Shown: positions 8,391 through 19,227 of the stretch, one piece after another
How the letters are laid out: each line of letters starts with the position of its first letter
Position numbering within the stretch: position 1 is the stretch's first letter
The notes under the pieces: model-generated
Told to the model about the DNA's origin: nothing
The model's database searches: none
What the model saw: the letters and a program-made list of their open reading frames with translations, nothing else
Translations under genes and position numbers: made by a program
From: Frateuria sp. Soil773
GTDB lineage: Bacteria; Pseudomonadota; Gammaproteobacteria; Xanthomonadales; Rhodanobacteraceae
NCBI RefSeq assembly: GCF_001428405.1
Contig: NZ_LMSL01000039.1
Location: forward strand, 494,242 to 534,250
Reading direction: 5' to 3'
DNA: 40,009 nucleotides

Positions 8391-8888
8391 TCAGGAGCCA
8401 TCGTCGTCGGCGTCATCCACTTCGGCGTGGGTAACACGCCGTACTGTGGCGGCCGGAAAGCCGCGGCGCAAGAGGAACTGCGCCCGGCGAGCGCGTTCGG
8501 CGGGGTCGGCCGCCGTTCCGGCGCCGTAGCGGCGGCGCAACTGGCCGGCCGCGGAGGCCGTCCAGTCCGCCTCGGCCGCATCGAGCAGATCGCGGATACG
8601 CGCATCGGCCAGCCCGTGGCTCTTCAGCTCCACGCGCAGGCGCATCGGGCCGTATCCCTGCGCGATGCGCGTGCGCAGCAGGGTCTCGGCGAAACGGTCG
8701 TCGTCCTGGTAACGCTGCTCGCCGAGGCGATCGATCGCCGCATGCGCCTCGTCCTTGCCGTAGCCGCCCTGGCGCAGCTTGGTTCCCAGTTCCTTGCGAG
8801 AGTGCTCGCGGCGTGCCAGCAGGCCCAGGGCCTTGTCGTAGGCGCTGCGTCCCGCGCCGGCCTTTCCTTTGGTTGGCCGCTCCTTCAT
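8391..8888 (-). CDS. recX: Regulatory protein RecX
   Basis: This 165-residue protein binds RecA filaments and limits their growth. Conserved features are the helices ALGLLARREHSRKELGTKL, AAIDRLGEQRYQDDDRFAETLL, the GYGPMRLRVELKSHGL motif and a third repeat ending QFLLRRGFPAATVRRV. The start at 8888 is chosen over the ATG at 8912 because GGAG lies 5 nt upstream and because the codon overlaps the stop of the upstream gene (ATGA), which points to translational coupling. In most relatives recX directly follows recA; here a GIY-YIG-like gene sits between them. The C-terminus is acidic (DDADDDGS). Confidence 0.95.
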   Translation of the reverse strand: MKERPTKGKAGAGRSAYDKALGLLARREHSRKELGTKLRQGGYGKDEAHAAIDRLGEQRYQDDDRFAETLLRTRIAQGYGPMRLRVELKSHGLADARIRDLLDAAEADWTASAAGQLRRRYGAGTAADPAERARRAQFLLRRGFPAATVRRVTHAEVDDADDDGS

Positions 8889-9439
8889 AGCTGCTCCGAC
8901 CGCGGGTCCCATGGAAAGATAATCTCAAGGCCGCCAGAAACGCGGCGCGGGGCCTTGTCGTTGCACGCGGGCAAACCGCCGGCTTGCCGCTTGTACTCCT
9001 CCATGGCAGCGCACTCTGCCGTTTCGGCCAGGGACGCCAGCGTGCCCATATCCCGGCCCGCCAGAACCGCCAGGGAAAAATGCCAACCGGCGAACCCTTT
9101 GAAGCCCTTTTCCCTGTACGCGGCCCAGTTGGACGTATCTCTGGGTTCCCCGCTAAGCCCCGTATATCCGCCGCCACACGCTCCGATAGCCTTGCAGCAG
9201 TGCTTCCACAGACGCATGTGGAATGTCGACAAAGCCTTGGCCCCGGACGAACGCCCCAGATAGATCACGCTCTCCGGACATCGCAGGTTGGCGCGCCCGC
9301 CATCGGCGATCAGGTAGAGCCCCGCGCCAGGCGCAGTCAATGCCCTTGTCCGCGGCACGAACATGCCGTTGCGGGGTGCTTCCGGGCGATGTTGATACGC
9401 TTGATCGAACGGCAGCCAAGGTCCAAAGCGGACGAGCAT
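8885..9439 (-). CDS. GIY-YIG-like nuclease family protein inserted between recA and recX
   Basis: The 184-residue protein has the signature set of a GIY-YIG fold: G40-L41-Y42 and Y60-L61-G62 (GLYLIADGG then SVIYLGRSS), an Arg on the following helix (R76, FHMRLWKH), a late Glu (E147/E148 in AAMEEYKRQ) and the closing Asn of GGLPACN (N160). The 17-residue gap between GLY and YLG is longer than the classic 10-11. GIY-YIG enzymes cut DNA or RNA using the Tyr, Arg and Glu. The start at 9439 has GGAGG about 4 nt upstream; ATG at 9454 is possible. It overlaps recX by four bases (ATGA) and follows recA by 133 bp, so it is probably co-transcribed in a DNA-repair operon. The assignment comes from motif reading only, and the substrate is unknown. 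Confidence 0.65.
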   Translation of the reverse strand: MLVRFGPWLPFDQAYQHRPEAPRNGMFVPRTRALTAPGAGLYLIADGGRANLRCPESVIYLGRSSGAKALSTFHMRLWKHCCKAIGACGGGYTGLSGEPRDTSNWAAYREKGFKGFAGWHFSLAVLAGRDMGTLASLAETAECAAMEEYKRQAGGLPACNDKAPRRVSGGLEIIFPWDPRSEQL

Positions 9440-9572
9440 TCCCCCTCCAAGCATGATGGCGCCAGAGCAACGCCGCTTGCGGCGCGCCCTGGCGAACAGC
9501 GCCAGCGTTTAGTCTGCTATTGCCGACTGCTGGCCGAGGTCGGGCAGGCTGCGAGCAAGCCCGAACCCTGGC

Positions 9573-10610
<1,038 letters not shown>

Positions 10611-10692
10611 CGTCTTGGGTTCCGGTTGGTTTGGTGATGATGGGGGGATGATGCCCGGCCGACGTCTCACGGGCTGCGATCTGCGAAGGGCG

Positions 10693-10698
10693 ATTATC
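10693..10698 (-). promoter_or_regulatory. Candidate -10 element of recA
   Basis: On the minus strand GATAAT lies 82 nt before the recA start in a 211-bp gap after pncC. No good -35 is seen, and no CTGT-N8-ACAG or TTAG-type SOS box is obvious, so SOS control cannot be claimed. Confidence 0.3.
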
Positions 10699-10821
10699 CC
10701 ATATCGGCCGCGCGGGTTCGGCGGCACCGTGCGCGCCGCGCCGTGGGCATTTTCCGAAACCGGGCGAGAGCCGTCACCGCGCCTGTCGCGGGGCGATCCG
10801 CGCCCTACGCCGGGCGCCCTC

Positions 10822-11331
10822 TCACGCGGTCAGCGCCTTGCGCACGCCGATGAGCGCCGCCGCCACGGTCTGCCGGCGCACCGCCTCGCGGTCGCCGGGA
10901 AAGTGGAACAACTGCGCGTGGGCGTAGCCGCCGCGGCGCTTCCAGCCGATCCACACGGTGCCGACCGGCTTGTCCGCGGTGCCGCCGCTGGGCCCGGCGA
11001 TGCCGGTGACCGCCACCGCCACGCCGGCGCCGAAGCGGGCCAGCGCGCCGGAGACCATCTCCAGCACGGTTTCCTCGCTGACCGCGCCGGTCTGCTCGAG
11101 CGTGCGCGGGTTGACCCCGAGCAGCGCCTCCTTCGCCTCGTAGCTGTAGGTGACCACGCCGGCGTCGTACCAGGCCGAGCTGCCCGGCAGGTCGGTCAGG
11201 GTCTTGGCGATCCAGCCGCCGGTGCAGGATTCGGCGGTGACCAGCATCAGCTTCTGCTGGCGCACCTGCATGGCCACCTGCTCGGCGAAGTCGCGCAGTT
11301 CGGCATCGGAAGGCAGGGCGGGAACGTTCAT
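10822..11331 (-). CDS. pncC: Nicotinamide-nucleotide amidohydrolase (CinA C-terminal domain)
   Basis: This 169-residue single-domain protein deamidates NMN to nicotinate mononucleotide in the pyridine nucleotide cycle. Family motifs are [23 protein letters not shown] (shortened here to TAESCTGG and DLPGSS), [27 protein letters not shown] and [20 protein letters not shown]. The upstream COG1058 half of full-length CinA is absent, as in E. coli PncC/YgaD. The start [15 protein letters not shown] is chosen because the in-frame extension to 11448 is Arg/Pro-rich and unlike the family. It is upstream of recA on the same strand. Confidence 0.95.
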   Translation of the reverse strand: MNVPALPSDAELRDFAEQVAMQVRQQKLMLVTAESCTGGWIAKTLTDLPGSSAWYDAGVVTYSYEAKEALLGVNPRTLEQTGAVSEETVLEMVSGALARFGAGVAVAVTGIAGPSGGTADKPVGTVWIGWKRRGGYAHAQLFHFPGDREAVRRQTVAAALIGVRKALTA

Positions 11332-11398
11332 CGCGAGCGGAGCACCGGCGAGGCAGGGGACGCCCCAGCATAGCGGTTCGCGCACGCGCGGGCGCCGC

Positions 11399-12628
11399 TC
11401 ACGCGCCGGTGCCGGGCGGCGTGCCCCGCAGGGCCGGCCGGTCCGCATCCGCCGGCCGCCGCGCCGTCCGGCCCAGCAGCACCGGCAGGCAGAACAGGTA
11501 CAGCATCGCGCCCGCGATCCAGACCAGCCCGGGAAAGAACCCGCGCGTGGCGTAGTAGGCCGAGCTGATCGCCAGCGGCCCGGCGACGGAGGCCAGGCTG
11601 CCCAGGCTGGCTAGCACGCCCTGCAACCGCCCCTGGTGGTCTTCGCCTACCTGGCCCGACAGCAGCGACTGCAGCGCCGGCGCGCCGATGCCGCCCAGGC
11701 AGAACAGCGGGAACAGCGCGAAAGCCATCCAGCCGCGGCTGGCGAAGGCGATCAGCACGTAGGCCAGGCTGTCCGCGACGATGCCGAGCGCCAGCGCGCG
11801 CCGCTCGCCCCAGCGCTCGGTGACCGGCCCGGTCACGAAAGCCTGGGCCAGCGCGTGGAACAGGCCAAAGCCGGCCAGCGACAGCCCTACCGTGAAGCCG
11901 TCCCAGCGGAATTTGTCCTCGCCGTAGATCACCCACAGCGTACCGCCCACCTCGCCGACCAGGCCGAGCACCACGTAGGCCGCGATCGGCGCCGCCAGCG
12001 CGGGGAAGCCGGCGATCCAGCGCAGCGGGGCCAGCGGATTGAGCGCGGCGGCGTCGAGCCGGCCGCCGCGGCCGCGATGCGATTCCGGCAGCGCGAAGCC
12101 GGCCACCAGCAGGTTGAGGCCGCCCAGCAGCGCGGCGGCCAGGAACGGCGCCCGCGTCCAGCTTTCGCCCAGCGCGCCGCCCAGCGCCGGCCCCAGGATG
12201 AAACCGGCGCCGAAGCAGGCGCCGAGCTGGCCGAAGCGGCGCGCCCGTTGCCCCTCGGGCGTCACGTCGGCGACGTAGGCCGACGCCACCGACATGCTCG
12301 CCCCGCACAATCCCGCCAGCGTGCGGCCCAGGAACAGCAGCCCGAAGCCCGGCGCCAGCGCCATGAACAGGTAGTCCACGCTGGCACCCGCCAGCGCGGC
12401 CAGCAGCACCGGCCGGCGGCCGTAGCGGTCGCCCAGCGCGCCCAGCACCGGCGCGCCGACGAACTGCATCAGCGCATAGACCGACAGGAAGGCGCCATAG
12501 CGCCAGCCCAGCGCATCGGCGTGGCCGACCTCGCGCAACAGCCGCGGCAGCACGGGCAGCACCAGCCCGAGGCCCATGGCGTCGAGCACGACGATGGACA
12601 GCACGATGGCGTGTGCCGGTTTCCTCAC
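11399..12628 (-). CDS. TetA-like major facilitator efflux transporter
   Basis: This 409-residue inner-membrane protein has about 12 hydrophobic segments. MFS motif A is seen as GALGDRYGRRPVLL (about residues 63-76), and the region GLCGASMSVASAYVADVTP and FILGPALGGALG (motif C type) matches drug:H+ antiporters of the TetA/Bmr kind. The start is GTG (RKPAHAIVLSIVVLDAMGLG follows). It is transcribed away from a TetR gene across two tetO-like palindromes, so it is probably repressed until a drug binds TetR. The substrate is unknown: tetracycline is suggested by operator and family resemblance, but many such chromosomal pairs handle other compounds. Confidence 0.88.
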   Translation of the reverse strand: MRKPAHAIVLSIVVLDAMGLGLVLPVLPRLLREVGHADALGWRYGAFLSVYALMQFVGAPVLGALGDRYGRRPVLLAALAGASVDYLFMALAPGFGLLFLGRTLAGLCGASMSVASAYVADVTPEGQRARRFGQLGACFGAGFILGPALGGALGESWTRAPFLAAALLGGLNLLVAGFALPESHRGRGGRLDAAALNPLAPLRWIAGFPALAAPIAAYVVLGLVGEVGGTLWVIYGEDKFRWDGFTVGLSLAGFGLFHALAQAFVTGPVTERWGERRALALGIVADSLAYVLIAFASRGWMAFALFPLFCLGGIGAPALQSLLSGQVGEDHQGRLQGVLASLGSLASVAGPLAISSAYYATRGFFPGLVWIAGAMLYLFCLPVLLGRTARRPADADRPALRGTPPGTGA

Positions 12629-12660
12629 GTGGAGGCCTCTCGATGGCGAGGCCGCGCACT

Positions 12661-12692
12661 TTATCGATGATAAATAAATTTATCAACGATAA
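12661..12692. promoter_or_regulatory. Two tetO-like operators
   Basis: TTATCGATGATAA (12661-12673) and TTATCAACGATAA (12680-12692) each have the half-sites TTATC and GATAA around a 3-nt centre, and their centres are 19 bp apart. Classical tet operators share the TATC-N3-GATA core. They sit between the divergent MFS (start 12628) and TetR (start 12715) genes. The AT-rich block stands out sharply from its GC-rich surroundings. Confidence 0.8.
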
Positions 12693-12714
12693 TTCCGGCC
12701 ATGAGGGAACGACC

Positions 12715-13368
12715 ATGAAGCTCGACCGCCAACGCATCCTCGACGCCGCGCTGCAACTGCTCGACGAAGGCGGCATCGACCGCCTGACCACCCGCGCGCT
12801 GGCCGGGCGCCTGGGCGTGCAGCAACCGGCGCTGTACTGGCATTTCCGCAACAAGCGCGAGCTGCTGGACGCGATGAACCGGGAAATCCTGGCGCACGGC
12901 CACACCCGGCACACGCCGGCGCCCGGCGAGCCCTGGGAGGACTTCGTGCGCGAGAACGCGCGCAGCTTCCGCCGCGCGCTGCTGGCCTACCGCGACGGCG
13001 CCAGGGTGCACGCCGGCACCGAGGCGCAGGCGCAGGACCTGCCGCAACTGGAGGCGCAGTGCGCGCTGCTGGTCGCGGCCGGCATGTCGCCGCCGCAGGC
13101 AATGGAACTGTTCGTGGCGATCGGCCGCTACACCATCGGCTGCGTGCTGGAGGAACAGGCCGAGGCCGAAGAAAGCCCCGCGGCACGGCAGCAGGCGCTG
13201 GACAAGGCCGCCGCGCCCTACCCGCTGCTGTCCCAGGCCATCGCGCACTACCGCCGGCACGGCCACGAGGCGCTGTTCGAGGCCGGCCTGCAATTGCTGA
13301 TCGACGGTGCCCGCGCTCGCCTGACCGCGGCCGCGCCGCCGCGGCGCCGGGCGCGGCCGCCGCGCTAG
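12715..13368 (+). CDS. TetR-family transcriptional repressor
   Basis: This is a 217-residue cytosolic regulator. The N-terminal HTH (residues about 5-50: RQRILDAALQLLDEGG, TTRALAGRLGVQQPALYWHF, RNKRELLDAM) is very close to the TetR(B/D) subclass, including the PALYWH recognition helix. A TetR_C-like ligand-binding/dimer domain follows. The start at 12715 is preferred over 12613 because it begins the HTH, and the longer version would cover its own operators. The stop shares the bases CTAG with the stop of the convergent VOC gene. It is expected to repress itself and the MFS gene through the two palindromes. Confidence 0.93.
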   Translation: MKLDRQRILDAALQLLDEGGIDRLTTRALAGRLGVQQPALYWHFRNKRELLDAMNREILAHGHTRHTPAPGEPWEDFVRENARSFRRALLAYRDGARVHAGTEAQAQDLPQLEAQCALLVAAGMSPPQAMELFVAIGRYTIGCVLEEQAEAEESPAARQQALDKAAAPYPLLSQAIAHYRRHGHEALFEAGLQLLIDGARARLTAAAPPRRRARPPR

Positions 13369-13805
13369 GGCTGGCCCTGGCCGGCGCGCGACGGCGCGAA
13401 CGGCGGCCCCTTCAGCTCGACCATGTTGCCCTGCGGATCGTACAGGTACAGCGACGGCCCCTCGCCCTCGGCGCCGTAGCGCGGGCCGGCCGGGCCCACG
13501 CGCACGCCGTGGGCTTCGAGATGGGCGCGGATGGCGTCCTCGTCGTAGCCGTCCACGCTGAGGCACAGGTGGTCCATGTTGTGCCCTTCGGCGCCCGGTG
13601 CCGCGCCGCCCTGGCGTCCGAGCTTGCCGTCCATCCCTACCAGGTCGATCAGCGAGTTGCCGGCGCGCAACTGGACCAGGCCGATCTCGTCCTGCCGGCG
13701 CTCGACGCGGCAGCCGAGGACGTCGCAGTAGAAGGCCTGCATCGCGGCACTGTCGATGACGCGCAGGACCACGTGGTCGATCTGCCGAAGCTGGAACGGA
13801 GGCAT
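13365..13805 (-). CDS. VOC (glyoxalase/dioxygenase) family protein
   Basis: This 146-residue single-module VOC protein has the paired beta-alpha-beta-beta-beta motifs IDHVVLRVIDSAAMQAFY and MDHLCLSVDGYDED, with likely metal ligands H11, H79 and E130 (YDPQGNMVEL). Such proteins include glyoxalase I, fosfomycin-type resistance proteins and dioxygenases; the reaction is not predictable here. The start at 13805 is the family N-terminus (QLRQIDHVVLRV). Ten consecutive G residues lie 20-29 bp upstream of it. It converges on tetR with a 4-bp end overlap, so it is not part of that regulon by position. Confidence 0.9.
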   Translation of the reverse strand: MPPFQLRQIDHVVLRVIDSAAMQAFYCDVLGCRVERRQDEIGLVQLRAGNSLIDLVGMDGKLGRQGGAAPGAEGHNMDHLCLSVDGYDEDAIRAHLEAHGVRVGPAGPRYGAEGEGPSLYLYDPQGNMVELKGPPFAPSRAGQGQP

Positions 13806-13943
13806 GGGGAAGCCCTGTGGAGTCGGGGGGGGGGACGTCCATGGTACGTCGATCCGCGCCCGCCGCCCGGCCCGCCGGAAGGCCCGCCGCGGCGCGGTTC
13901 CCCGGGGCCGGCGGAAAAACGCGTATTGCCCGCCGCCGGCTTG

Positions 13944-13949
13944 TATAAT
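13944..13949 (+). promoter_or_regulatory. -10 element for the glycine riboswitch/gcvP transcript
   Basis: A perfect TATAAT lies about 11 bp before the first aptamer stem. The -35 region at 17-bp spacing is weak (GCGTAT). Confidence 0.6.
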
Positions 13950-13959
13950 CCGCCGCTCA

Positions 13960-14146
13960 GCATGTGGTGGGAGAAGCGGCGCGAGCCGCTGCCGAAGGCG
14001 CAACGCCCGTAATCGCTCAGGCCCCCATACCACCACGTGCTCGAACACTCTGGAGAGACCGGTTGAATCCGGCGCCGAAGGTGCACGAAGCGGAAGGATC
14101 GCCGATCCGGCCGCTTCCAAACTCTCAGGCAAAAGGACAGAGGGGC
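13960..14146 (+). promoter_or_regulatory. Tandem glycine riboswitch upstream of gcvP
   Basis: Two gcvT-type aptamers lie in a row. The first has GTGGTGGGAGA, GCCGAAGGCGCAAC, CGCTCAGGC and closing CCACCAC (13964-14037). The second has ACTCTGGAGAGACC, GCCGAAGGTGCACG, AACTCTCAGGCAAAAGGACAGAGG (shortened: ACTCTCAGGCAAAAGGACAG) at 14046-14143. The GGAGA and CTCAGGCAAAAGGAC blocks are the most conserved parts of this RNA class. It binds glycine and normally switches on the cleavage system. The region 14167-14194 may be the expression platform: GTCCGG can pair with CCGGAC, which covers the gcvP ribosome site. Confidence 0.95.
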
Positions 14147-14201
14147 GCCCCGCGTGCGGCACGCACGTCCGGCCTTCACCGGCCATTTCCGGACGCCCGT
14201 C

Positions 14202-17069
<2,868 letters not shown>

Positions 17070-17094
17070 GCCGGCAGGCCGATCCGCGAGAGCC

Positions 17095-17122
17095 GAAGGC
17101 CCCGCCATGCGGGGCCTTCTTT
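17095..17122 (+). terminator. Rho-independent terminator of gcvP
   Basis: An 11-bp stem GAAGGCCCCGC/GCGGGGCCTTC with a CAT loop is followed by TTT, 25 bp after the gcvP stop. Confidence 0.85.
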
Positions 17123-17235
17123 CGTCCGCGGCACGGTCGCCCACGGCGTCCCGCGTCGGCTGAACGGAATCCCCGCGGAAGACGGCGTCGGCGCGCATAG
17201 CTGCTACGCTTGCGCCCTTTTCGGAAGGGATCGCC

Positions 17236-18819
17236 ATGGCGCGGGAGACGGGTCGCAGGCATGCGCTGCTGGTGGCTGCGGGCATCCTGTGCAGCCGCGT
17301 CCTGGGGCTGGTGCGCCAGCGGGTGTTCTCGCACTACCTGGGCCTGTCCGACGCCGCCGACATCTTCAGCTCCGCACTGCGCATCCCCAACTTCCTGCAG
17401 AACCTGTTCGGCGAAGGCGTGCTGTCGGCCTCCTTCATCCCGGTCTACGCACGCCTGCTGGGCGAAGGCCGCGACGAGGAGGCAGGCCGGCTCGCCGGCG
17501 CCATCGCGTCGATCCTGGCGCTGCTGATCGCGGTCATCGTCGCGCTGGGCGTACTGGCCACGCCGTACCTGCTGTGGCTGATCGCGCCGGGCTATACCGG
17601 GCACAAGCGCGAGCTGACGATCCTGGTGGTGCGCATCCTGTTCCCCGGCACCGGCATCCTGGTGTGGTCGGCGTGGTGCCTGGGCATCCTCAACAGCCAC
17701 CACAAGTTCTTCCTCTCCTACGTCGCGCCGGTGGTGTGGAACGCCGCGATGATCGCCACCCTGCTGCTGTTCAGCGGTGCCGGGGCGGAAAGGCTGATCG
17801 TCTACCTCGCCTGGGGCACCGTGCTCGGTTGCCTGCTGCAGTTCCTGGTGCAGTTGCCGTCCGTGCTCAAGTACGCGCCGACGCTGCGCTTCCGGCCCGA
17901 CCTGCGCAGCGCCCACGTGCGTCAGGTCGGCGGCAGCTTCCTGGCCGTGGCGGTGGGGCGCGGCGTGGTGCAGATCAGCGCCTTCGTCGACCAGGCCATC
18001 GCCACCCTGCTCGGCCAGGGCGCGATGGCGGCGATGACCGCCGCCGCGTCGATCAGCATGTTGCCGGTCAGCCTGTTCGGCATGGCGGTCTCGGCGGCGG
18101 AGTTGCCGGCGCTGTCGCGCATGGCCGGGGCCACGCTGGACGACGAGGCGCGCGCCGGCCTGCGCGCGCGGCTGGACGACGGCCTGGCGCGGATCGCCTT
18201 CTTCGTGGTGCCCTCGGCGGTGGCGTTCTTCGCGCTGGGCCAGGTGATCGTCGCCGCGCTGTACCAGTCCGGCGCGTTCACCAGCGACGATTCGCGCTAC
18301 GTGTGGGCGATCCTGGCCGGTTCGGGCGTCGGCCTGCTCGCGTCCACCTTCGGCCGGCTCTACGCCTCCACCTACTACGCCCTGCGCGACACCCGCACGC
18401 CGCTGCGCTTCGCCCTGGTGCGGCTGGCGGTGACCGTGGCCGCCGGCCTCGCCAGCGCGCTTTGGCTGCCCGGCGTGCTGGGCCTGGCGCCGCAATGGGG
18501 CGCCGCCGGCCTGACCGCCTCGGCCGGCCTCGCCGGCTGGATCGAGTTCCACCTGCTGCGCCGCGGCATGCAGCGGCGGCTCGGCCCCACCGGCGTCGCC
18601 GCGCGGCTGATGCTCAAGCTGTGGGGCGCCGCCATCCTCGCCGCGCTCGCCGCCGTCCTGGCCGGCCGCCTGCTGCCGCCGATGGGACCGATCCCCGCCG
18701 CCATCGGCATCCTCGGCACCTACGGCACCGCCTACCTCGTGCTGACCCTGCTGCTGCGGGTGAAGGAAAGCGAAGCGCTGACCGCGAAACTGTGCCGGCG
18801 CCTGCGACGCAGCGACTGA
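17236..18819 (+). CDS. murJ: Lipid II flippase MurJ
   Basis: This 527-residue inner-membrane protein of the MOP superfamily has about 14 hydrophobic segments and flips lipid II for peptidoglycan synthesis. Diagnostic parts are ILCSRVLGLVRQRVFSHYLG and DAADIFSSALRIPNFLQNLFGEGVLSASFIPVY (the conserved N-terminal signature of MurJ/MviN, here cut as DIFSSALRIPNFLQNLFGEG), and RLYASTYYALRDTRTPLRFA late in the protein. The ATG has GGAAGGG 7 nt upstream. The C-terminus ends in a basic cytosolic tail (KLCRRLRRSD). In many relatives ribF follows; here it does not. Confidence 0.96.
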   Translation: MARETGRRHALLVAAGILCSRVLGLVRQRVFSHYLGLSDAADIFSSALRIPNFLQNLFGEGVLSASFIPVYARLLGEGRDEEAGRLAGAIASILALLIAVIVALGVLATPYLLWLIAPGYTGHKRELTILVVRILFPGTGILVWSAWCLGILNSHHKFFLSYVAPVVWNAAMIATLLLFSGAGAERLIVYLAWGTVLGCLLQFLVQLPSVLKYAPTLRFRPDLRSAHVRQVGGSFLAVAVGRGVVQISAFVDQAIATLLGQGAMAAMTAAASISMLPVSLFGMAVSAAELPALSRMAGATLDDEARAGLRARLDDGLARIAFFVVPSAVAFFALGQVIVAALYQSGAFTSDDSRYVWAILAGSGVGLLASTFGRLYASTYYALRDTRTPLRFALVRLAVTVAAGLASALWLPGVLGLAPQWGAAGLTASAGLAGWIEFHLLRRGMQRRLGPTGVAARLMLKLWGAAILAALAAVLAGRLLPPMGPIPAAIGILGTYGTAYLVLTLLLRVKESEALTAKLCRRLRRSD

Positions 18820-19227
18820 CCCGGCGCGAGGTCCGCCGATGCGCCCCGCTTGGCCAGGGACGGCCGGGCGAGCTTCTACAACTCCGGCACGCGGTCGTGC
18901 GAGAAGAAGCGATTGCCGGCGCGCAGCACACCGTCCACGAGATCGCCTGGACCAGCAAAGGTGTTCCCCCCGCTGCTGTTCGCCCGCGCGGTGACCGAAG
19001 ACAAGGTGAACCTGCAGCACCGTGCATTGTGACGCGGATCACCTTGCCACATGAACCGTTGCTTCACGCATGCTGCGACGCATGGTGGACAGCGACAAAT
19101 TCCCTCGCCCATGCTCCGACGCAATCGTGAAGCGTATTGGTTGGGGCACGGCAGCACCGTCTGGCCGCCCGGCAAACGCGGCGCGCGTCCGGGCGCAGGG
19201 GGCGCCCTTCCAGGTGGAGGGAATCCC
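18820..19227. other. 408-bp gap between murJ and the TonB receptor
   Basis: No confident gene is seen. On the minus strand a short frame (19050 to 18876) encodes RFTLSSVTARANSSGGNTFA and ends AGNRFFSHDRVPEL; it has some protein-like texture but no recognised family and no ribosome site. No strong promoter is evident for the receptor gene. Confidence 0.4.

Noticed and set aside
5427..9263. 1278-codon open frame on the plus strand
   Set aside because: It runs antisense to alaS and recX. Its His/Val/Gly/Ala-rich, domain-free sequence is typical of the shadow frame of a GC-rich gene.
10611..10821. SOS (LexA) box in front of recA
   Set aside because: I looked for CTGT-N8-ACAG and TTAG-N6-TACTA-like sites and found none good enough to report.
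17289..19130. 613-codon plus-strand frame over murJ
   Set aside because: It is out of frame with the well-supported murJ, with shadow-like composition.
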